In this document: positions 6,777 to 15,951 of the stretch, piece by piece | How positions within the stretch are numbered: position 1 is the stretch's first letter | How the letters are laid out: every line of letters begins with the position of its first letter | Source: Actinomycetota bacterium | GTDB taxonomy: Bacteria > Actinomycetota > Acidimicrobiia > IMCC26256 > PALSA-555 | Direction: 5' to 3' | Assembly: GCA_016870355.1 (NCBI GenBank) | Contig: VGBR01000007.1 | Span: 1 to 64,000 of the forward strand | Length of the DNA stretch: 64,000 nucleotides | Made by a program: the position numbers and the translations under genes | Notes under the pieces: model-generated | Database searches by the model: none | Told to the model about the DNA's origin: nothing | The model's input: the letters and a program-made list of their open reading frames with translations, nothing else

Positions 6777-9565
6777 TTTGCCGGTTCCCCATCAGGCAGC
6801 GCAGACGTGTCTTCGCCGAGGTACGCACCAATCACTGCCGCGTTGCTCCGCACCTCGGCCGGGGTGCCCTCCGCGATCTTGTGGCCGAAGTCGAGCACCA
6901 CGATCCGATCGCAGATCCCGAGCACGAGGTTCACGTCGTGTTCGATCAGGAGCACCGCCATGCCGCGGTCATGCGCGAGCCGGCGCACGAGGTTCCCCAG
7001 CTCGGCGGTCTCGGTCTCGTCGAGGCCCGACGCCGGTTCGTCGAGCAACAGCACCGACGGCGCCGACGCGACCGCGCGCGCGATGCCGACGAGCCGACGC
7101 CGCCCGTAGGGGAGCTCGCCCGGCAACCGATCGAGATCGTCCTCGAGTGCGAACTCTTTGACGCTGCTCACTGCGGTTGGAGGGAGCGGATGCCGTCCGG
7201 GCGAGAAGAGGTCGCGCAGGCCGGCGAGCGGGGTGTGCTCGCCCGCGCCAGCGTGCAGGTTCTCGGCCACAGAGATGTCTTCGAACAGCTCGAGCGACTG
7301 GAACGAGCGGCGAACGCCGGCGCGCGCCCGGCGAGCCGGGCTCCAGGACCGTCCAGCCATTGGCGTGCCGTCGAGCGTCACCTGACCCGCGCTGGGCTTG
7401 ATGAAGCCGGTCACCGCGTCGACGACCGTGGTCTTTCCCGCGCCGTTCGGGCCGATGAGTCCGACCACCTCGCCGGGGCTGACGCGGAAGCTCACGTCGT
7501 CGAGCGCTACCACCGCGCCGAATCGCACGGTGAGGCTCTCGACGTCCAGCGTCGCCGGTGCCACCGACTGGATCTCCACATCGGGGAGCTCCTCGCGGTG
7601 GGGCTTGCGCCGCAGCTTCAACCGCAGCTTGCCGATGCCGCGCTCGTCCTTCAACGCGACGCTGGCGATGCCGTTCGGGTTGAACATGATGATCAGGATG
7701 AGCACGATGCCGCCGATCGCGACGAGCCACGAGCCGAGATCGACGAAGTCCAAGAAGATCGTGCCGACCCCGCCTTCTGCGAACTGCCCGCCGAACACCG
7801 AGCCGAACACCCAGCCGATGCCGCCAGCCACGGCGTTGCCGATCACGTTGATCGAGTTGAACGGCTGGAACCGGTTGTAGTTCACGGTCGTGTCTTTGAA
7901 CGCCAGCAAGACCCCCGCGAACGACGCGATGGCGGCACCGACCGCGAACGCGTAGATCTTGGCGCCGAACACGCTGATCCCGAGCGACGCTGCCGCGCGC
8001 TCGTTGTTCCGTACCGCAATGAGTCGCCGACCGGAACGGGATCGGCGGAGGTTGGCGACCATCAGCGCGGAGACGACGAGCACGAAGAGGCACACGACGA
8101 AGTAGCGGTCGGGGTGTTCGGCCGAGCTGACATCCCAACCGAACACCTCGATGTTGCCGATTGTGGTGACCGATCCGAAGTCGCCAGTGAAGTAGTCGTT
8201 CGTGAAGATCATGTTCTGCACCGCGAAGCCCAACCCGAGCGTGACCACCGCGAGGTTCACGCCCCGAGTCCGGAGCGCGGGGAGAGCGAAGATCACGCCG
8301 ACGACGATGGCGAACACGACGCCGGCGAGGAACGCCAGCTCGGCTGGCCAGCCGTCGTCAGCGACCAGGCGCGACGCGAAGAGCGCACCCAGACCGCCGA
8401 CGGCGTATTGAGCGAGTGAGAGCTGCCCTGCGTAGCCCGTCAGCACGACCATCGACAGGATGAACACGCCCACGATCATCGAAGTGAACAACGACTGTGA
8501 CCACTTCTCGTCGAATGCGAAGTTGTTCAGCAGGAGCATCACGCCAACGGTGGTGATCAGGAACCACCGAGTGACGACGCCGGTCCCGAGGTCGGGAAGT
8601 CGCTCCAGCACGTGGCTGCGCAGTGGGAGCGCCTTCCCGCGGACGACGAGCACGACCACGATCACGAGGAACGGGAGCCCGCGTTGAAGTCCGGTCGCGC
8701 CGTTCCTGATCCCGAAGGTGTCGTCGAGGAAGTTGGAGATGTCGGTCGAATAGGTCAGCACCTCGGTCTCGGCGATGCCGAGTGCGATGCCGCCGAGCAA
8801 CGTCAAGGGGAAGGAGCTGAAACCGCCGATCAACGCGACTGCCAGCGCCGACACCGTCACCACGATCGTGAACACGGTGAGGCTCAATCCGGTGTTCGGC
8901 GCGAGGAGGATGCCGGCGAAGCCCGCAGTGGCGCCGCCGATGCCCCAGGTGATCGTCGCGAGCAGGTTCGGCGACCAGCCCAGCGCGGACGCGGCACGCT
9001 CGTTCTCCGCGCTCGCGGAGATCGCGAGGCCGACTCTCGTATAGCGGGTGAACGCCCAGAGCGCGAACGTCAGCACGATCGCAATGCCGAGCAAGACGAG
9101 CCGGTTCAGCTGCACGACCACTTCGCCCATGTCACCTGAGAAGCCGAACCACTCGTTGAGCGTGAAGGGCGCGGTGTCGGGAAACAGGAACTGGTCGATT
9201 GGGTGGAACTCGGTGTCCCAGAGCTGCTGCCCAGCCAGTCCTTGGAGCACGATGAGGACGCCGAGCGTGGCGACCAGCCGGACGAGCGGCGCGGTGTTGC
9301 GCATGAACCGCAGCACCCCGTTCTGGATGAAGATGCCGAGCAAGCCGGCGAGCAGCACCGACACGGGGATCGCGAGCTCCACCGGCCACTCGTGCTTCTC
9401 GACGAGCGTGAGGAAGCAGAAGAACGACGTGAACATGGCGATGCCGCCATGCGCGAAGTTGACGATCCCCGAGCCGCGATAGATGAGGACGATCCCTTGC
9501 GCGAGCAGCGTGTAGGCCGCGCCCGCGCCCAATCCGAGGATCGCGAACTGGATCGCCCGCGCCAC
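6773..9565 (-). CDS. Three-domain LIV permease-permease-ATPase fusion (LivH-LivM-LivG)
   Basis: 930-residue single chain joining three normally separate subunits. Residues about 1-305 are a LivH permease (AAYTLLAQGIVLIYRGSGIV near the N-terminus, multiple membrane helices). About 315-645 is a LivM permease (VVLTGYAGQLSLAQYAVGG motif). About 680-930 is a LivG ATPase with Walker A GPNGAGKTT, YGRRRLVGIARA and Walker B LLLDEPASGLDETE. The hydrophilic linker with RKPHREELPDVEI before the ATPase shows a clean join. GTG start with AGAGGA about 5 nt upstream. With LivF and one binding protein this makes a complete importer with only one LivG-type and one LivF-type ATPase domain. Confidence 0.92.
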   Translation of the reverse strand: MARAIQFAILGLGAGAAYTLLAQGIVLIYRGSGIVNFAHGGIAMFTSFFCFLTLVEKHEWPVELAIPVSVLLAGLLGIFIQNGVLRFMRNTAPLVRLVATLGVLIVLQGLAGQQLWDTEFHPIDQFLFPDTAPFTLNEWFGFSGDMGEVVVQLNRLVLLGIAIVLTFALWAFTRYTRVGLAISASAENERAASALGWSPNLLATITWGIGGATAGFAGILLAPNTGLSLTVFTIVVTVSALAVALIGGFSSFPLTLLGGIALGIAETEVLTYSTDISNFLDDTFGIRNGATGLQRGLPFLVIVVVLVVRGKALPLRSHVLERLPDLGTGVVTRWFLITTVGVMLLLNNFAFDEKWSQSLFTSMIVGVFILSMVVLTGYAGQLSLAQYAVGGLGALFASRLVADDGWPAELAFLAGVVFAIVVGVIFALPALRTRGVNLAVVTLGLGFAVQNMIFTNDYFTGDFGSVTTIGNIEVFGWDVSSAEHPDRYFVVCLFVLVVSALMVANLRRSRSGRRLIAVRNNERAAASLGISVFGAKIYAFAVGAAIASFAGVLLAFKDTTVNYNRFQPFNSINVIGNAVAGGIGWVFGSVFGGQFAEGGVGTIFLDFVDLGSWLVAIGGIVLILIIMFNPNGIASVALKDERGIGKLRLKLRRKPHREELPDVEIQSVAPATLDVESLTVRFGAVVALDDVSFRVSPGEVVGLIGPNGAGKTTVVDAVTGFIKPSAGQVTLDGTPMAGRSWSPARRARAGVRRSFQSLELFEDISVAENLHAGAGEHTPLAGLRDLFSPGRHPLPPTAVSSVKEFALEDDLDRLPGELPYGRRRLVGIARAVASAPSVLLLDEPASGLDETETAELGNLVRRLAHDRGMAVLLIEHDVNLVLGICDRIVVLDFGHKIAEGTPAEVRSNAAVIGAYLGEDTSALPDGEPAK

Positions 9566-9609
9566 AACGTCCTCTCAGTTAGGGGAGCGTAATCAGCGTC
9601 AGTTCGGGA

Positions 9610-10863
9610 TTACCCGGTGTACTCGGTGATGTCGATCGGATCGTTGGTGCTCACCACTTTCTTGCCATCGAAGTGCGAGATGAACACGGAGTGGTTCGAG
9701 CTCGACGTGAACACGCTGAAACCTGGCGTCGACGGGGTCCACGGCGGAGTCAACCCGAGCAGGTCGATGTCTTGCGCAGTCTGCAACGCCTCCGTGACGG
9801 TCTCGCTCGTGAAGGTGTCGAGGTCTCTCGTGAGCTCGACGAACGCGAGCACTCCGACCCAAGGGCTGAAGGACCGGGTGTCGATGTTCGCGGGCTGGAG
9901 GTTCTCCACCCCCGACGCCTTCATGTCCTTGAACCACTGCTTGAGACCAGGGAACTCCTTGGTGTTGTTCTTGGTGGGGTACGGGAAGGATTCGACCAGG
10001 ACGGTCCCCTTGGTGACGGCCTTGTGCTCCCGCAGGGTCTCGAGCTTGAACGTCCCAGGGGCACCACCCATCGGGATCTTGAAGTTCAGCTGCGACATCG
10101 CCGAGATGAGCTGGGTGGCGGCATCTCCGCCGACCGAGAGGAGCACGGCGTCAGCCTCCGTGCGCTCGATCTCGGAGACGTAGGGCGCGTAGTCGGTAGC
10201 ACCGGTCGCGAGCGGGATGTCACCGACGATCTCGACACCGGCCGCGTTGAACAGCGGCTCGACGAAGCCGCGGAACGATGCGCCGGTCGCCGCATCCGTG
10301 CGCACCAGCGTGACGGTCTCGTACCCGTTGTCGGCGAAGTCGACCGCAGCACCGATGTACGCCGCGATGGCACCGGCCGAGATCGGATACGACACGCTCG
10401 ACGCGAACTCGGAGAGGTTGGTCGGCAGCAGGCCGATCCGCGGTATGCCGGCAGCCTCCATCACCTCGACGACACCCTCGGGGTTGTTGAAGGCGAGGTC
10501 GTTGACGGTCGCGACCACGCCTTCTTCTTCCAGCTCCCGTGCGCACTCGACCTCGGCGTTGGCGTCGGCGCGGCTGTCGCACACCACGGCCTCCAGCTCC
10601 AGGCCGTTCACGCCGACCCCGCCGCGCTTGTTGAACGCGTCGACCGCGGCCTGGAGCGCGTCGCCGTTGTCTGGGGTGGAGGTGATCGCGCCGGTGATCG
10701 GCGCGATCATGCCGATCTTCACGGTCTCAGCCGACTCACCGGCACCGGCCGCCTGCAGCGGCACAGCCAGCAAGATCGCGAGGACCGCCGGGGCGAGCAG
10801 CCTCAGCCGCGATCGACGCCCAGCGTGTGGTGCGAGCAACGTCGTTCCGGTCAGCGTGCCCAT
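9610..10863 (-). CDS. LIV-type ABC transporter substrate-binding protein, system 1
   Basis: 417-residue exported binding protein (Leu/Ile/Val-binding fold, peripla_BP_6). ATG at 10863 is preceded by GGGGGGAA and followed by a signal peptide: basic residues, hydrophobic LLAPAVLAILLAVPL, then a small-residue cleavage region. The mature part starts VKIGMIAPITGAI, the usual first strand. An upstream in-frame start at 10950 would add a non-signal stretch and is rejected. First gene of the operon with the H-M-G fusion and LivF. Ligand unknown. Confidence 0.92.
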   Translation of the reverse strand: MGTLTGTTLLAPHAGRRSRLRLLAPAVLAILLAVPLQAAGAGESAETVKIGMIAPITGAITSTPDNGDALQAAVDAFNKRGGVGVNGLELEAVVCDSRADANAEVECARELEEEGVVATVNDLAFNNPEGVVEVMEAAGIPRIGLLPTNLSEFASSVSYPISAGAIAAYIGAAVDFADNGYETVTLVRTDAATGASFRGFVEPLFNAAGVEIVGDIPLATGATDYAPYVSEIERTEADAVLLSVGGDAATQLISAMSQLNFKIPMGGAPGTFKLETLREHKAVTKGTVLVESFPYPTKNNTKEFPGLKQWFKDMKASGVENLQPANIDTRSFSPWVGVLAFVELTRDLDTFTSETVTEALQTAQDIDLLGLTPPWTPSTPGFSVFTSSSNHSVFISHFDGKKVVSTNDPIDITEYTG

Positions 10864-11079
10864 GGTTCCCCCCGAGGTCGGCACCTGTTGCTGGGAAAGG
10901 TAAGGCAGTGGGCCGCGGAGCGCCAACCGGCGGAGCCGGATCCCGAGCACCCGGATGTGACTTCGGCGAGAGCCTTCCCAAGGGCATCATCTGCGCGACG
11001 CAACCCACCTAGCCGACGAAGCCGACCGCACCGCCCTGCCCGAACCCCTCAGACCCGCCCGTTCTGCGCGTAGCGCGCG

Positions 11080-11967
11080 CTACGAGCAGTCCAGCGCGAC
11101 GCGGATCTTCTCGAGGTTGGTGCGCATCACGCTCAGGTAGTCCTCGCCGCGGTCGCGCTCGTTCGCCGAGAGTGATTCGAGCGGGTTCAGCACTGCGGTT
11201 CTGAGACCGCCGGCCTCAGCGGCGAGCGTCTCCGCGATCTTCGGTGACACCCGCGCTTCGGTGAAGATCGTGGTGACACCTTCGTCGCGCACGAGATCGC
11301 TCAGCTCCGCCAGTCTTTGCGGCTTGGGCTCTTGCTCGGGATCGATGCCGGCGACGCCCTGTTGCCGAATGCCGTAGCGGCGGGTGAGCCATCCGAACGC
11401 TTCGTGCGCCGTGACGAGAAGGTCGCGCTCGCAGTCCACCAGACCCGAAGTGAATTCGCCGTCGAGCTCATCGAGCTCTGCGATGAGCGCCGTCGCCTCG
11501 CGGTCGTAGGCCGCGGCGTGCTGTGTGTCGATCGCGGCGAGCCGCCGAGCGACCGCGTCGACGATCTCCTGCATCACGAGCGGGTCGAGCCAGATGTGGG
11601 GGTCACGTTCGGCCCGTCGCTGTTGGCTCGCGCTCAGCGCCCGGCGCACATCCAGCGTCGGTCCGTCCCGCTGCTCGGCTGACTCCTCGACTGCGGGTTG
11701 GAACCCACCGCTGAGCACGACGAGCAGGTCCGCGTCCTCGATCGCGGCGCGGTCGTCGGTCGTCAGCTCGAGGTCGTGCGGTTCGGCGCCCGCAGGGGTG
11801 AGGCCGGTCACGTCGACGTGCTCGTCGCCGACACGATCTGTGGCCCATTCGAGGGGATAGAAGGCGGCCAGGACGCGGGCCCGATCGCGCCCCGCATCCG
11901 CCGGGCTCACGGTCCCCGCCCAGGCCAACGCCACCACGAGCACAGGGCGGAGGGCTCCTCGCAACAT
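11080..11967 (-). CDS. znuA: Zinc/manganese ABC transporter substrate-binding protein (ZnuA-like)
   Basis: 295-residue cluster A-I metal-binding protein. Signal peptide (LRPVLVVALAWAGTV) without a lipobox Cys. Metal ligands of the family are visible: His64 in AEPHDLEL, His in DPHIWLDP, His in TAHEAFGW, and the acidic TEARVSPKIAETLA segment. There is no long His-rich loop between the first two sites, only a short acidic one. ATG 11967 lies within a palindrome shared with the divergent permease gene. No Shine-Dalgarno is possible upstream, so the mRNA is probably leaderless. Supplies Zn or Mn to the ZnuB permease. Confidence 0.9.
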   Translation of the reverse strand: MLRGALRPVLVVALAWAGTVSPADAGRDRARVLAAFYPLEWATDRVGDEHVDVTGLTPAGAEPHDLELTTDDRAAIEDADLLVVLSGGFQPAVEESAEQRDGPTLDVRRALSASQQRRAERDPHIWLDPLVMQEIVDAVARRLAAIDTQHAAAYDREATALIAELDELDGEFTSGLVDCERDLLVTAHEAFGWLTRRYGIRQQGVAGIDPEQEPKPQRLAELSDLVRDEGVTTIFTEARVSPKIAETLAAEAGGLRTAVLNPLESLSANERDRGEDYLSVMRTNLEKIRVALDCS

Positions 11968-11995
11968 GAGAATTGATCTTAGACTAGTTCTCATG
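11965..11995. promoter_or_regulatory. Divergent overlapping promoters inside a palindrome (znuA/znuB)
   Basis: CATGAGAA at 11965-11972 is mirrored by TTCTCATG at 11988-11995, an 8-bp perfect inverted repeat whose outer three bases are the start codons of both genes. Inside lie two -10-like hexamers on opposite strands: TAGACT (+, 11980-11985), 7 nt before the znuB ATG, and TAAGAT (-, 11981-11976), 8 nt before the znuA ATG. Both transcripts would then be leaderless. A metal-sensing repressor is the likely ligand, but the sequence does not match a Zur, Fur or DtxR consensus closely. Confidence 0.7.
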
Positions 11996-12805
11996 CCGTG
12001 GCCAATCGAATACGAGTTCATGCAGTACGCCCTCGCGGCCGGGCTCATCGTCGGCGCGACCGCGCCGCTGGTTGGCGTGTTCCTCGTGCAGAAGCGGCTG
12101 TCGCTCATGGGCGACGGCATCGGTCATGTCGCCTTCGCGGGTGTGGCCGTGGGTTTGCTGCTGGACATCTGGCCCGTGTGGGCCGCGCTGGCCGTCGCCG
12201 TCGGCGGCGCGCTACTCATCGAGTGGCTCCGCAGCCGACGCGAGGCGACGGGTGACCTCGCGCTGTCGTTGATCCTCTACGAAGGCCTCGCCGGGGGCAT
12301 CGTCCTCGTCGGCAAGGCCGACGCAGGCAACGAGAGCGTCGTCCCATACCTCTTTGGCTCGCTGCTGACTGTCGACGCGGGAGAGCTCGGGTTGCTCCTC
12401 GGGATGGGCCTCACGATCGGCATCGTGCTCCTGATCACCGGACGCGCGCTGCTCGCGACCGTCATCGACGAGGAATCAGCGCGCGTCGCGGGGATCCCGG
12501 TCGGGCTGTGCAACAACTTGCTGGCGGTGCTCACCGCGGTCACGGTCGTCGCAGCCATGCGCGCGGTCGGGATCCTCCTCGTCGCCGCGCTCATGGTGCT
12601 CCCCGTCGCGTCGTCACGGCTCGTGGCGCGCTCGTTCCGCGGGATCGTGATCGTCTCGAGCGCGATCGGCATCGGCTCAGTCGTGTTGGGACTGGTCGCA
12701 GCCCGCGCGTGGGACCTCGCACCGGGCGGCGCGATCGTCCTCACCGCCGGCGTGTTCTTCCTCGGCGCGGCCGCGGCTGGCCGTCGCCTCCAACGCGCCA
12801 CCTGA
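11993..12805 (+). CDS. znuB: Zinc/manganese ABC transporter permease (ZnuB-like)
   Basis: 270-residue ABC-3 family permease with about eight membrane helices. Seen: YALAAGLIVGATAPLVGVFL, the MGDGIGHVAFAGVA motif typical of metal ABC permeases, and AAMRAVGILLVAALMVLPVA. ATG 11993 is chosen because it sits 7 nt after a -10-like TAGACT; an in-frame ATG at 11966 lies inside the operator. Opposite and 25 bp from znuA. The expected ATPase gene (znuC) is absent on either side, so the complex must borrow an ATPase encoded elsewhere. Confidence 0.92.
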   Translation: MPWPIEYEFMQYALAAGLIVGATAPLVGVFLVQKRLSLMGDGIGHVAFAGVAVGLLLDIWPVWAALAVAVGGALLIEWLRSRREATGDLALSLILYEGLAGGIVLVGKADAGNESVVPYLFGSLLTVDAGELGLLLGMGLTIGIVLLITGRALLATVIDEESARVAGIPVGLCNNLLAVLTAVTVVAAMRAVGILLVAALMVLPVASSRLVARSFRGIVIVSSAIGIGSVVLGLVAARAWDLAPGGAIVLTAGVFFLGAAAAGRRLQRAT

Positions 12806-12816
12806 GCTGCGGCGGG

Positions 12817-12863
12817 TTTTCGGCACGCTGAACCCCACTATTTGTTGTTCAGCGTGCCGAAAA
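12817..12863. terminator. Bidirectional hairpin, repeated element copy 1
   Basis: Arms 12817-12833 and 12847-12863 are 17-bp perfect inverted repeats (core TCGGCACGCTGAAC), loop of 13 nt. It lies between convergent genes and begins and ends with T and A runs, so it can terminate from both sides. The same stem recurs at 34112-34156 with another loop. Confidence 0.8.
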
Positions 12864-12871
12864 TCCTGGGG

Positions 12872-13675
12872 TCAGGCAGTCGGGTTGGTGACGACGTCGT
12901 CGGCCCAGTCGGCCAGCGTCGGCGCGAGCATCGGCCAGCGAGCGAACAGTCCTTCACCGCGCAGCTCGCGCGCTTCGCCACGCTCGATCCACTCGCGATC
13001 ACCCCACGGCGGCTCGACGAGGCGACCGCCCGGCAGCACATCGGCGAGCTGCTCGGAGGTGGCGCGCGTGTGGTGCGGATCGCTCCCGCCACTGCGGAAC
13101 ACGAGTGTCGGGAGGTCGAGTGCCTTGGCATCCTTGACAGATAGGCCCGGCACGACATCACTGCTGTTCGGGCAGTAGACGGCCATCCATCGCTCCATGG
13201 TGGCGATGAACTCCTTGGCGTCCTGGTCGAGGAAGCGTTGGCGGTTCGACGGGTTGCGCTCGAGCACCTCGGTCCACTCGGGAAGCGCGGCAACGGCTTC
13301 CATGCCGCCGGTCCACGCGGCCCGGATGTTCTCGCCGCAGTAGTGGGTGCCGAGGGTGATGAGGCCGTACACACCACCGCTGATCCACCACATCGAGAGT
13401 GCGGCGGCGAGCTCACGATGACGCGCGGCCGTCAGCAGCGACACGCGCGCGCCGCCCGATCCGCCGACGATCACCGCTGGCATCATCTCGAGCTGGGTGA
13501 GGAGTCCCGCGAGCGCGTCGGCCTGCATTGCCGACTCCGAGTCACCGGTGAAGCACACATCCGACGCGCCACAGTTCGGCCGATCCCAGATGAGCACGCG
13601 GTTGTTGCGTTCGGCGAGCGCTTGCGCCAGCTCCCGGACGCTGGGGTCGTCCTTGCTGAAGCGGCCACCTGGCGC
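12872..13675 (-). pseudogene. Alpha/beta hydrolase lacking its N-terminus
   Basis: Coding sequence for an alpha/beta hydrolase: GGRFSKDDPSVRELAQAL, then RVLIWDRPNCGASDVCF, nucleophile elbow VGGSGGARVS and C-terminal GDREW region. The family normally begins about 25-30 residues before the GGRF motif with a first beta strand and start codon; here the frame runs into opposite-strand coding sequence at about 13675 without a start in the right place. The frame is otherwise clean, so loss is recent or the protein uses an internal start. Shares its break point with the truncated isomerase on the + strand. Confidence 0.7.
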
Positions 13676-14329
13676 GCGTCGAGCTACTCGCCGCTCGACG
13701 CCATCTTGCAGGGCGACGCCAGCACCGCGTCGCTGGACGCGACCGCCCACCGACTCGACATCGCCGCCCGCGTCGGTGCGCCCGGCGCGCTCGTCTGCAC
13801 CGGTCCACTCGGCGCGCGACCGATCGCGGACGCGGACGCGGTCGCGGCATGCCAGGAGTGGCTGGCGGATGCGGCACCGCTCGCCGTCGAGCGGGGTCTG
13901 CGGATCATGGTCGAGCCGATCCATCCGCTGATGCGGCGCTGGTCCTATGTGCACACCTTGCGGCACGCGTTGGACCTGACGGACGGCATCACGGGGGTGG
14001 GCGTGCTGCTCGACGTCGGCCATGTGTGGTGGGAGCAGGGGCTCGAGACGATCATCGGGGAGCACGTCGACGAGATCGTGTCGGTGCAGGTGACCAACGT
14101 CGATCGCGCGGCGTTGGACGAGCTGCGGTACGAGCGGACGGCACTCGATGCCGGCGACGTGCCGGTGGCAGCACTCGTCGCCACGATCGAGGCCGCGGGC
14201 TACGGCGGTTGGTATGAGCAAGAGATCCGCGCCCGCATCCCGCGGGACGAACGCCTCGCCGCGCTCCGAGCGTCAAGCGAGTGGTTCGCCGCCCTCGAAC
14301 CCGGAGGCGAAGGGCATCTCGGCGGCTAG
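13676..14329 (+). pseudogene. Sugar phosphate isomerase/epimerase lacking its N-terminus
   Basis: C-terminal two thirds of an AP-endonuclease-2-type TIM barrel. Metal-site residues are visible: Glu in IMVEPIHP, Asp/His in LLDVGHVWWEQG, Gln in VSVQVTNVD and Glu in YEQEIRA. The first barrel strands (roughly 80-90 residues) and a start codon are missing; the open frame continues backwards only as antisense of the hydrolase. Junction at about 13670-13680. Substrate class would be a sugar or hydroxy-acid. Either a pseudogene from a deletion that removed both 5' ends, or an assembly join. Confidence 0.7.
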
Positions 14330-14378
14330 GTACGCTGATCTGACAGTCACGTCACATCGAGTCGTCCGGAGGGGTTCC

Positions 14379-15602
14379 GTGGAGCTGCCGAAGATCATCA
14401 GCGTCGACGACCACGTGGTCGAGCCCGCCCACGTGTGGCAGACCTGGTTGCCCGCCAAGCACCGCGAGAAGGGCCCGCGGGTCGAGCGCAAGAAGTGGGG
14501 CGCCTTCAAGCTCTTGAAGGGCGCGAAGTACGACATGTCGGAAGACCCCGACGGGCAGTGGGGCGACGCCTGGATCTACGAAGACCAGCTCATCTACGTC
14601 CAGAAGAAGTTCGTCGCCATCCCGCAAGAAGCCACGCCTGATGGTGACGTTTCCAAGTTCGACAAGACGAAGATGACGATGACGGCGTGCACGTACGACG
14701 ACATGCGTCCCGGTTGCTTCGACGCCAAGGAGCGCAAGAAGGACTTCGAGATCGCGTGGGTGGACGGTTCATTGCCGTTCCCGACCTTCCCGCGCTTCTG
14801 CGGCCAGACGTTCATGGAAGCCGACGACCGGGAGCTCGCGCTCGCGTGCGTGCAGGCGTACAACGACTGGATGGTCGAGGAGTGGTGCGACCCGTCGATC
14901 GGGCTCAACATCCCGCTCTGCATCATGCCGCTGTGGGACCCGCAGCTCGCGGCGGTTGAGATCAAGCGCAACGCCGACCGGGGCGTACGCGCGGTGTGCT
15001 TCTCCGAGCTCCCCACGAAGCTCGACCTGCCGAGCGTGCACAGCGGTCACTGGGACCCGATGTTCCAGGTGTGCAACGACACCGGCACGACCGTGTGCAT
15101 GCACGTCGGCTCGTCGTCGACCGATCCGTTCTCGTCGAAGGACGCGCCGCCAGGCGTCGGGAGCATGGTCGGCTTCAACAACTCGATGGCGTCGCTCGGC
15201 GACTACCTCTTCGGCGGGATCATGCACCGCTTCCCGAAGCTCAAGATCGCGTACTCCGAAGGGCAGATCGGCTGGCTCCCGTACGCGCTCGAGCGGGCTG
15301 ACACCGTGTGGGAAGAGCACAACGCGTGGCAGCACTCCAAGCGTCTGTGCCCGGAGCCGCCGTCGACCTACTACTACGACCGCGTGTTCGGCTGCTTCAC
15401 GTGGGACCGCCACGGTGTGCGCTCGCTCGACGAGGTCGGTGAGAACAACATCTGCTTCGAGACCGACTACCCGCACACCGACACCACCTGGCCCAACACC
15501 AAGGCGTACTGCGAGAAGATGCTCGAGGGCGTCACCGAGGAGCAGGCGTACAAGATCGTGCGCGGCAACGCCATCACGATGCTCGAGCTCGACCGCGTCT
15601 GA
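14379..15602 (+). CDS. Amidohydrolase-2 family metal-dependent hydrolase
   Basis: 407-residue TIM-barrel hydrolase of the amidohydrolase-2/ACMSD-like group. Metal site and barrel motifs: N-terminal SVDDHVVEP (DxH), TVCMHVGSSST (strand 5 His), YSEGQIGWLPYALER and C-terminal ETDYPHTDTTWP (Asp). GTG 14379 is preceded by GGAGGGG at 14368-14374. One of four paralogs in the window; nearest relative by motif layout is the one at 55636-56826. These enzymes decarboxylate or hydrolyse aromatic or cyclic substrates; the exact one is unknown. Confidence 0.88.
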   Translation: MELPKIISVDDHVVEPAHVWQTWLPAKHREKGPRVERKKWGAFKLLKGAKYDMSEDPDGQWGDAWIYEDQLIYVQKKFVAIPQEATPDGDVSKFDKTKMTMTACTYDDMRPGCFDAKERKKDFEIAWVDGSLPFPTFPRFCGQTFMEADDRELALACVQAYNDWMVEEWCDPSIGLNIPLCIMPLWDPQLAAVEIKRNADRGVRAVCFSELPTKLDLPSVHSGHWDPMFQVCNDTGTTVCMHVGSSSTDPFSSKDAPPGVGSMVGFNNSMASLGDYLFGGIMHRFPKLKIAYSEGQIGWLPYALERADTVWEEHNAWQHSKRLCPEPPSTYYYDRVFGCFTWDRHGVRSLDEVGENNICFETDYPHTDTTWPNTKAYCEKMLEGVTEEQAYKIVRGNAITMLELDRV

Positions 15603-15658
15603 TCGAGACCATGACCGTGATCCTCGACGACGCGCCGAAAGGCTACGAGTAGTCCTTC

Positions 15659-15940
15659 ATGAGCAAGGTCACCGAGAAGATCGCTGCACTCCTCCACGAG
15701 GCCGGTGAGACCCACCACCAGGTCTATCGGATCGTCGACGGTGAGGATCCCGACTGGGCGTCCCGGTACGCGGACTGGTTGCTGAACCTCTCCGAGCTGC
15801 CCGATCTACTCGGTCGGCCACCGGTGCGCAGCGAGCTGGTCTTCCGGTTGGTCGGGCTCGACAAGGAGTACGCAGCCGCGAACCCCGATGAGCCATGGCC
15901 CGACTACTACGCCACGCGCTTGGTCGAGCACTTCACCTGA
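15659..15940 (+). CDS. Small conserved-looking hypothetical protein
   Basis: 93-residue soluble protein, acidic, rich in Trp, Tyr and Leu, predicted helical, without membrane segment or Cys. Third codon positions are G/C rich as in neighbours, so it is probably translated. No ribosome site is evident before the ATG. 56 bp after the amidohydrolase and possibly co-transcribed. Function not recognised. Confidence 0.6.
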   Translation: MSKVTEKIAALLHEAGETHHQVYRIVDGEDPDWASRYADWLLNLSELPDLLGRPPVRSELVFRLVGLDKEYAAANPDEPWPDYYATRLVEHFT

Positions 15941-15951
15941 CGCGGCGTGCG

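Noticed and set aside
6635-8419. Long open frame on the plus strand opposite the LIV fusion
   Set aside because: Translation is low-complexity Arg/Glu/His and mirrors the codon bias of the real minus-strand gene.
11965-11995. Canonical Zur, Fur or DtxR box
   Set aside because: The palindrome is clear but its bases do not fit those consensus sequences well, so the regulator is left open.
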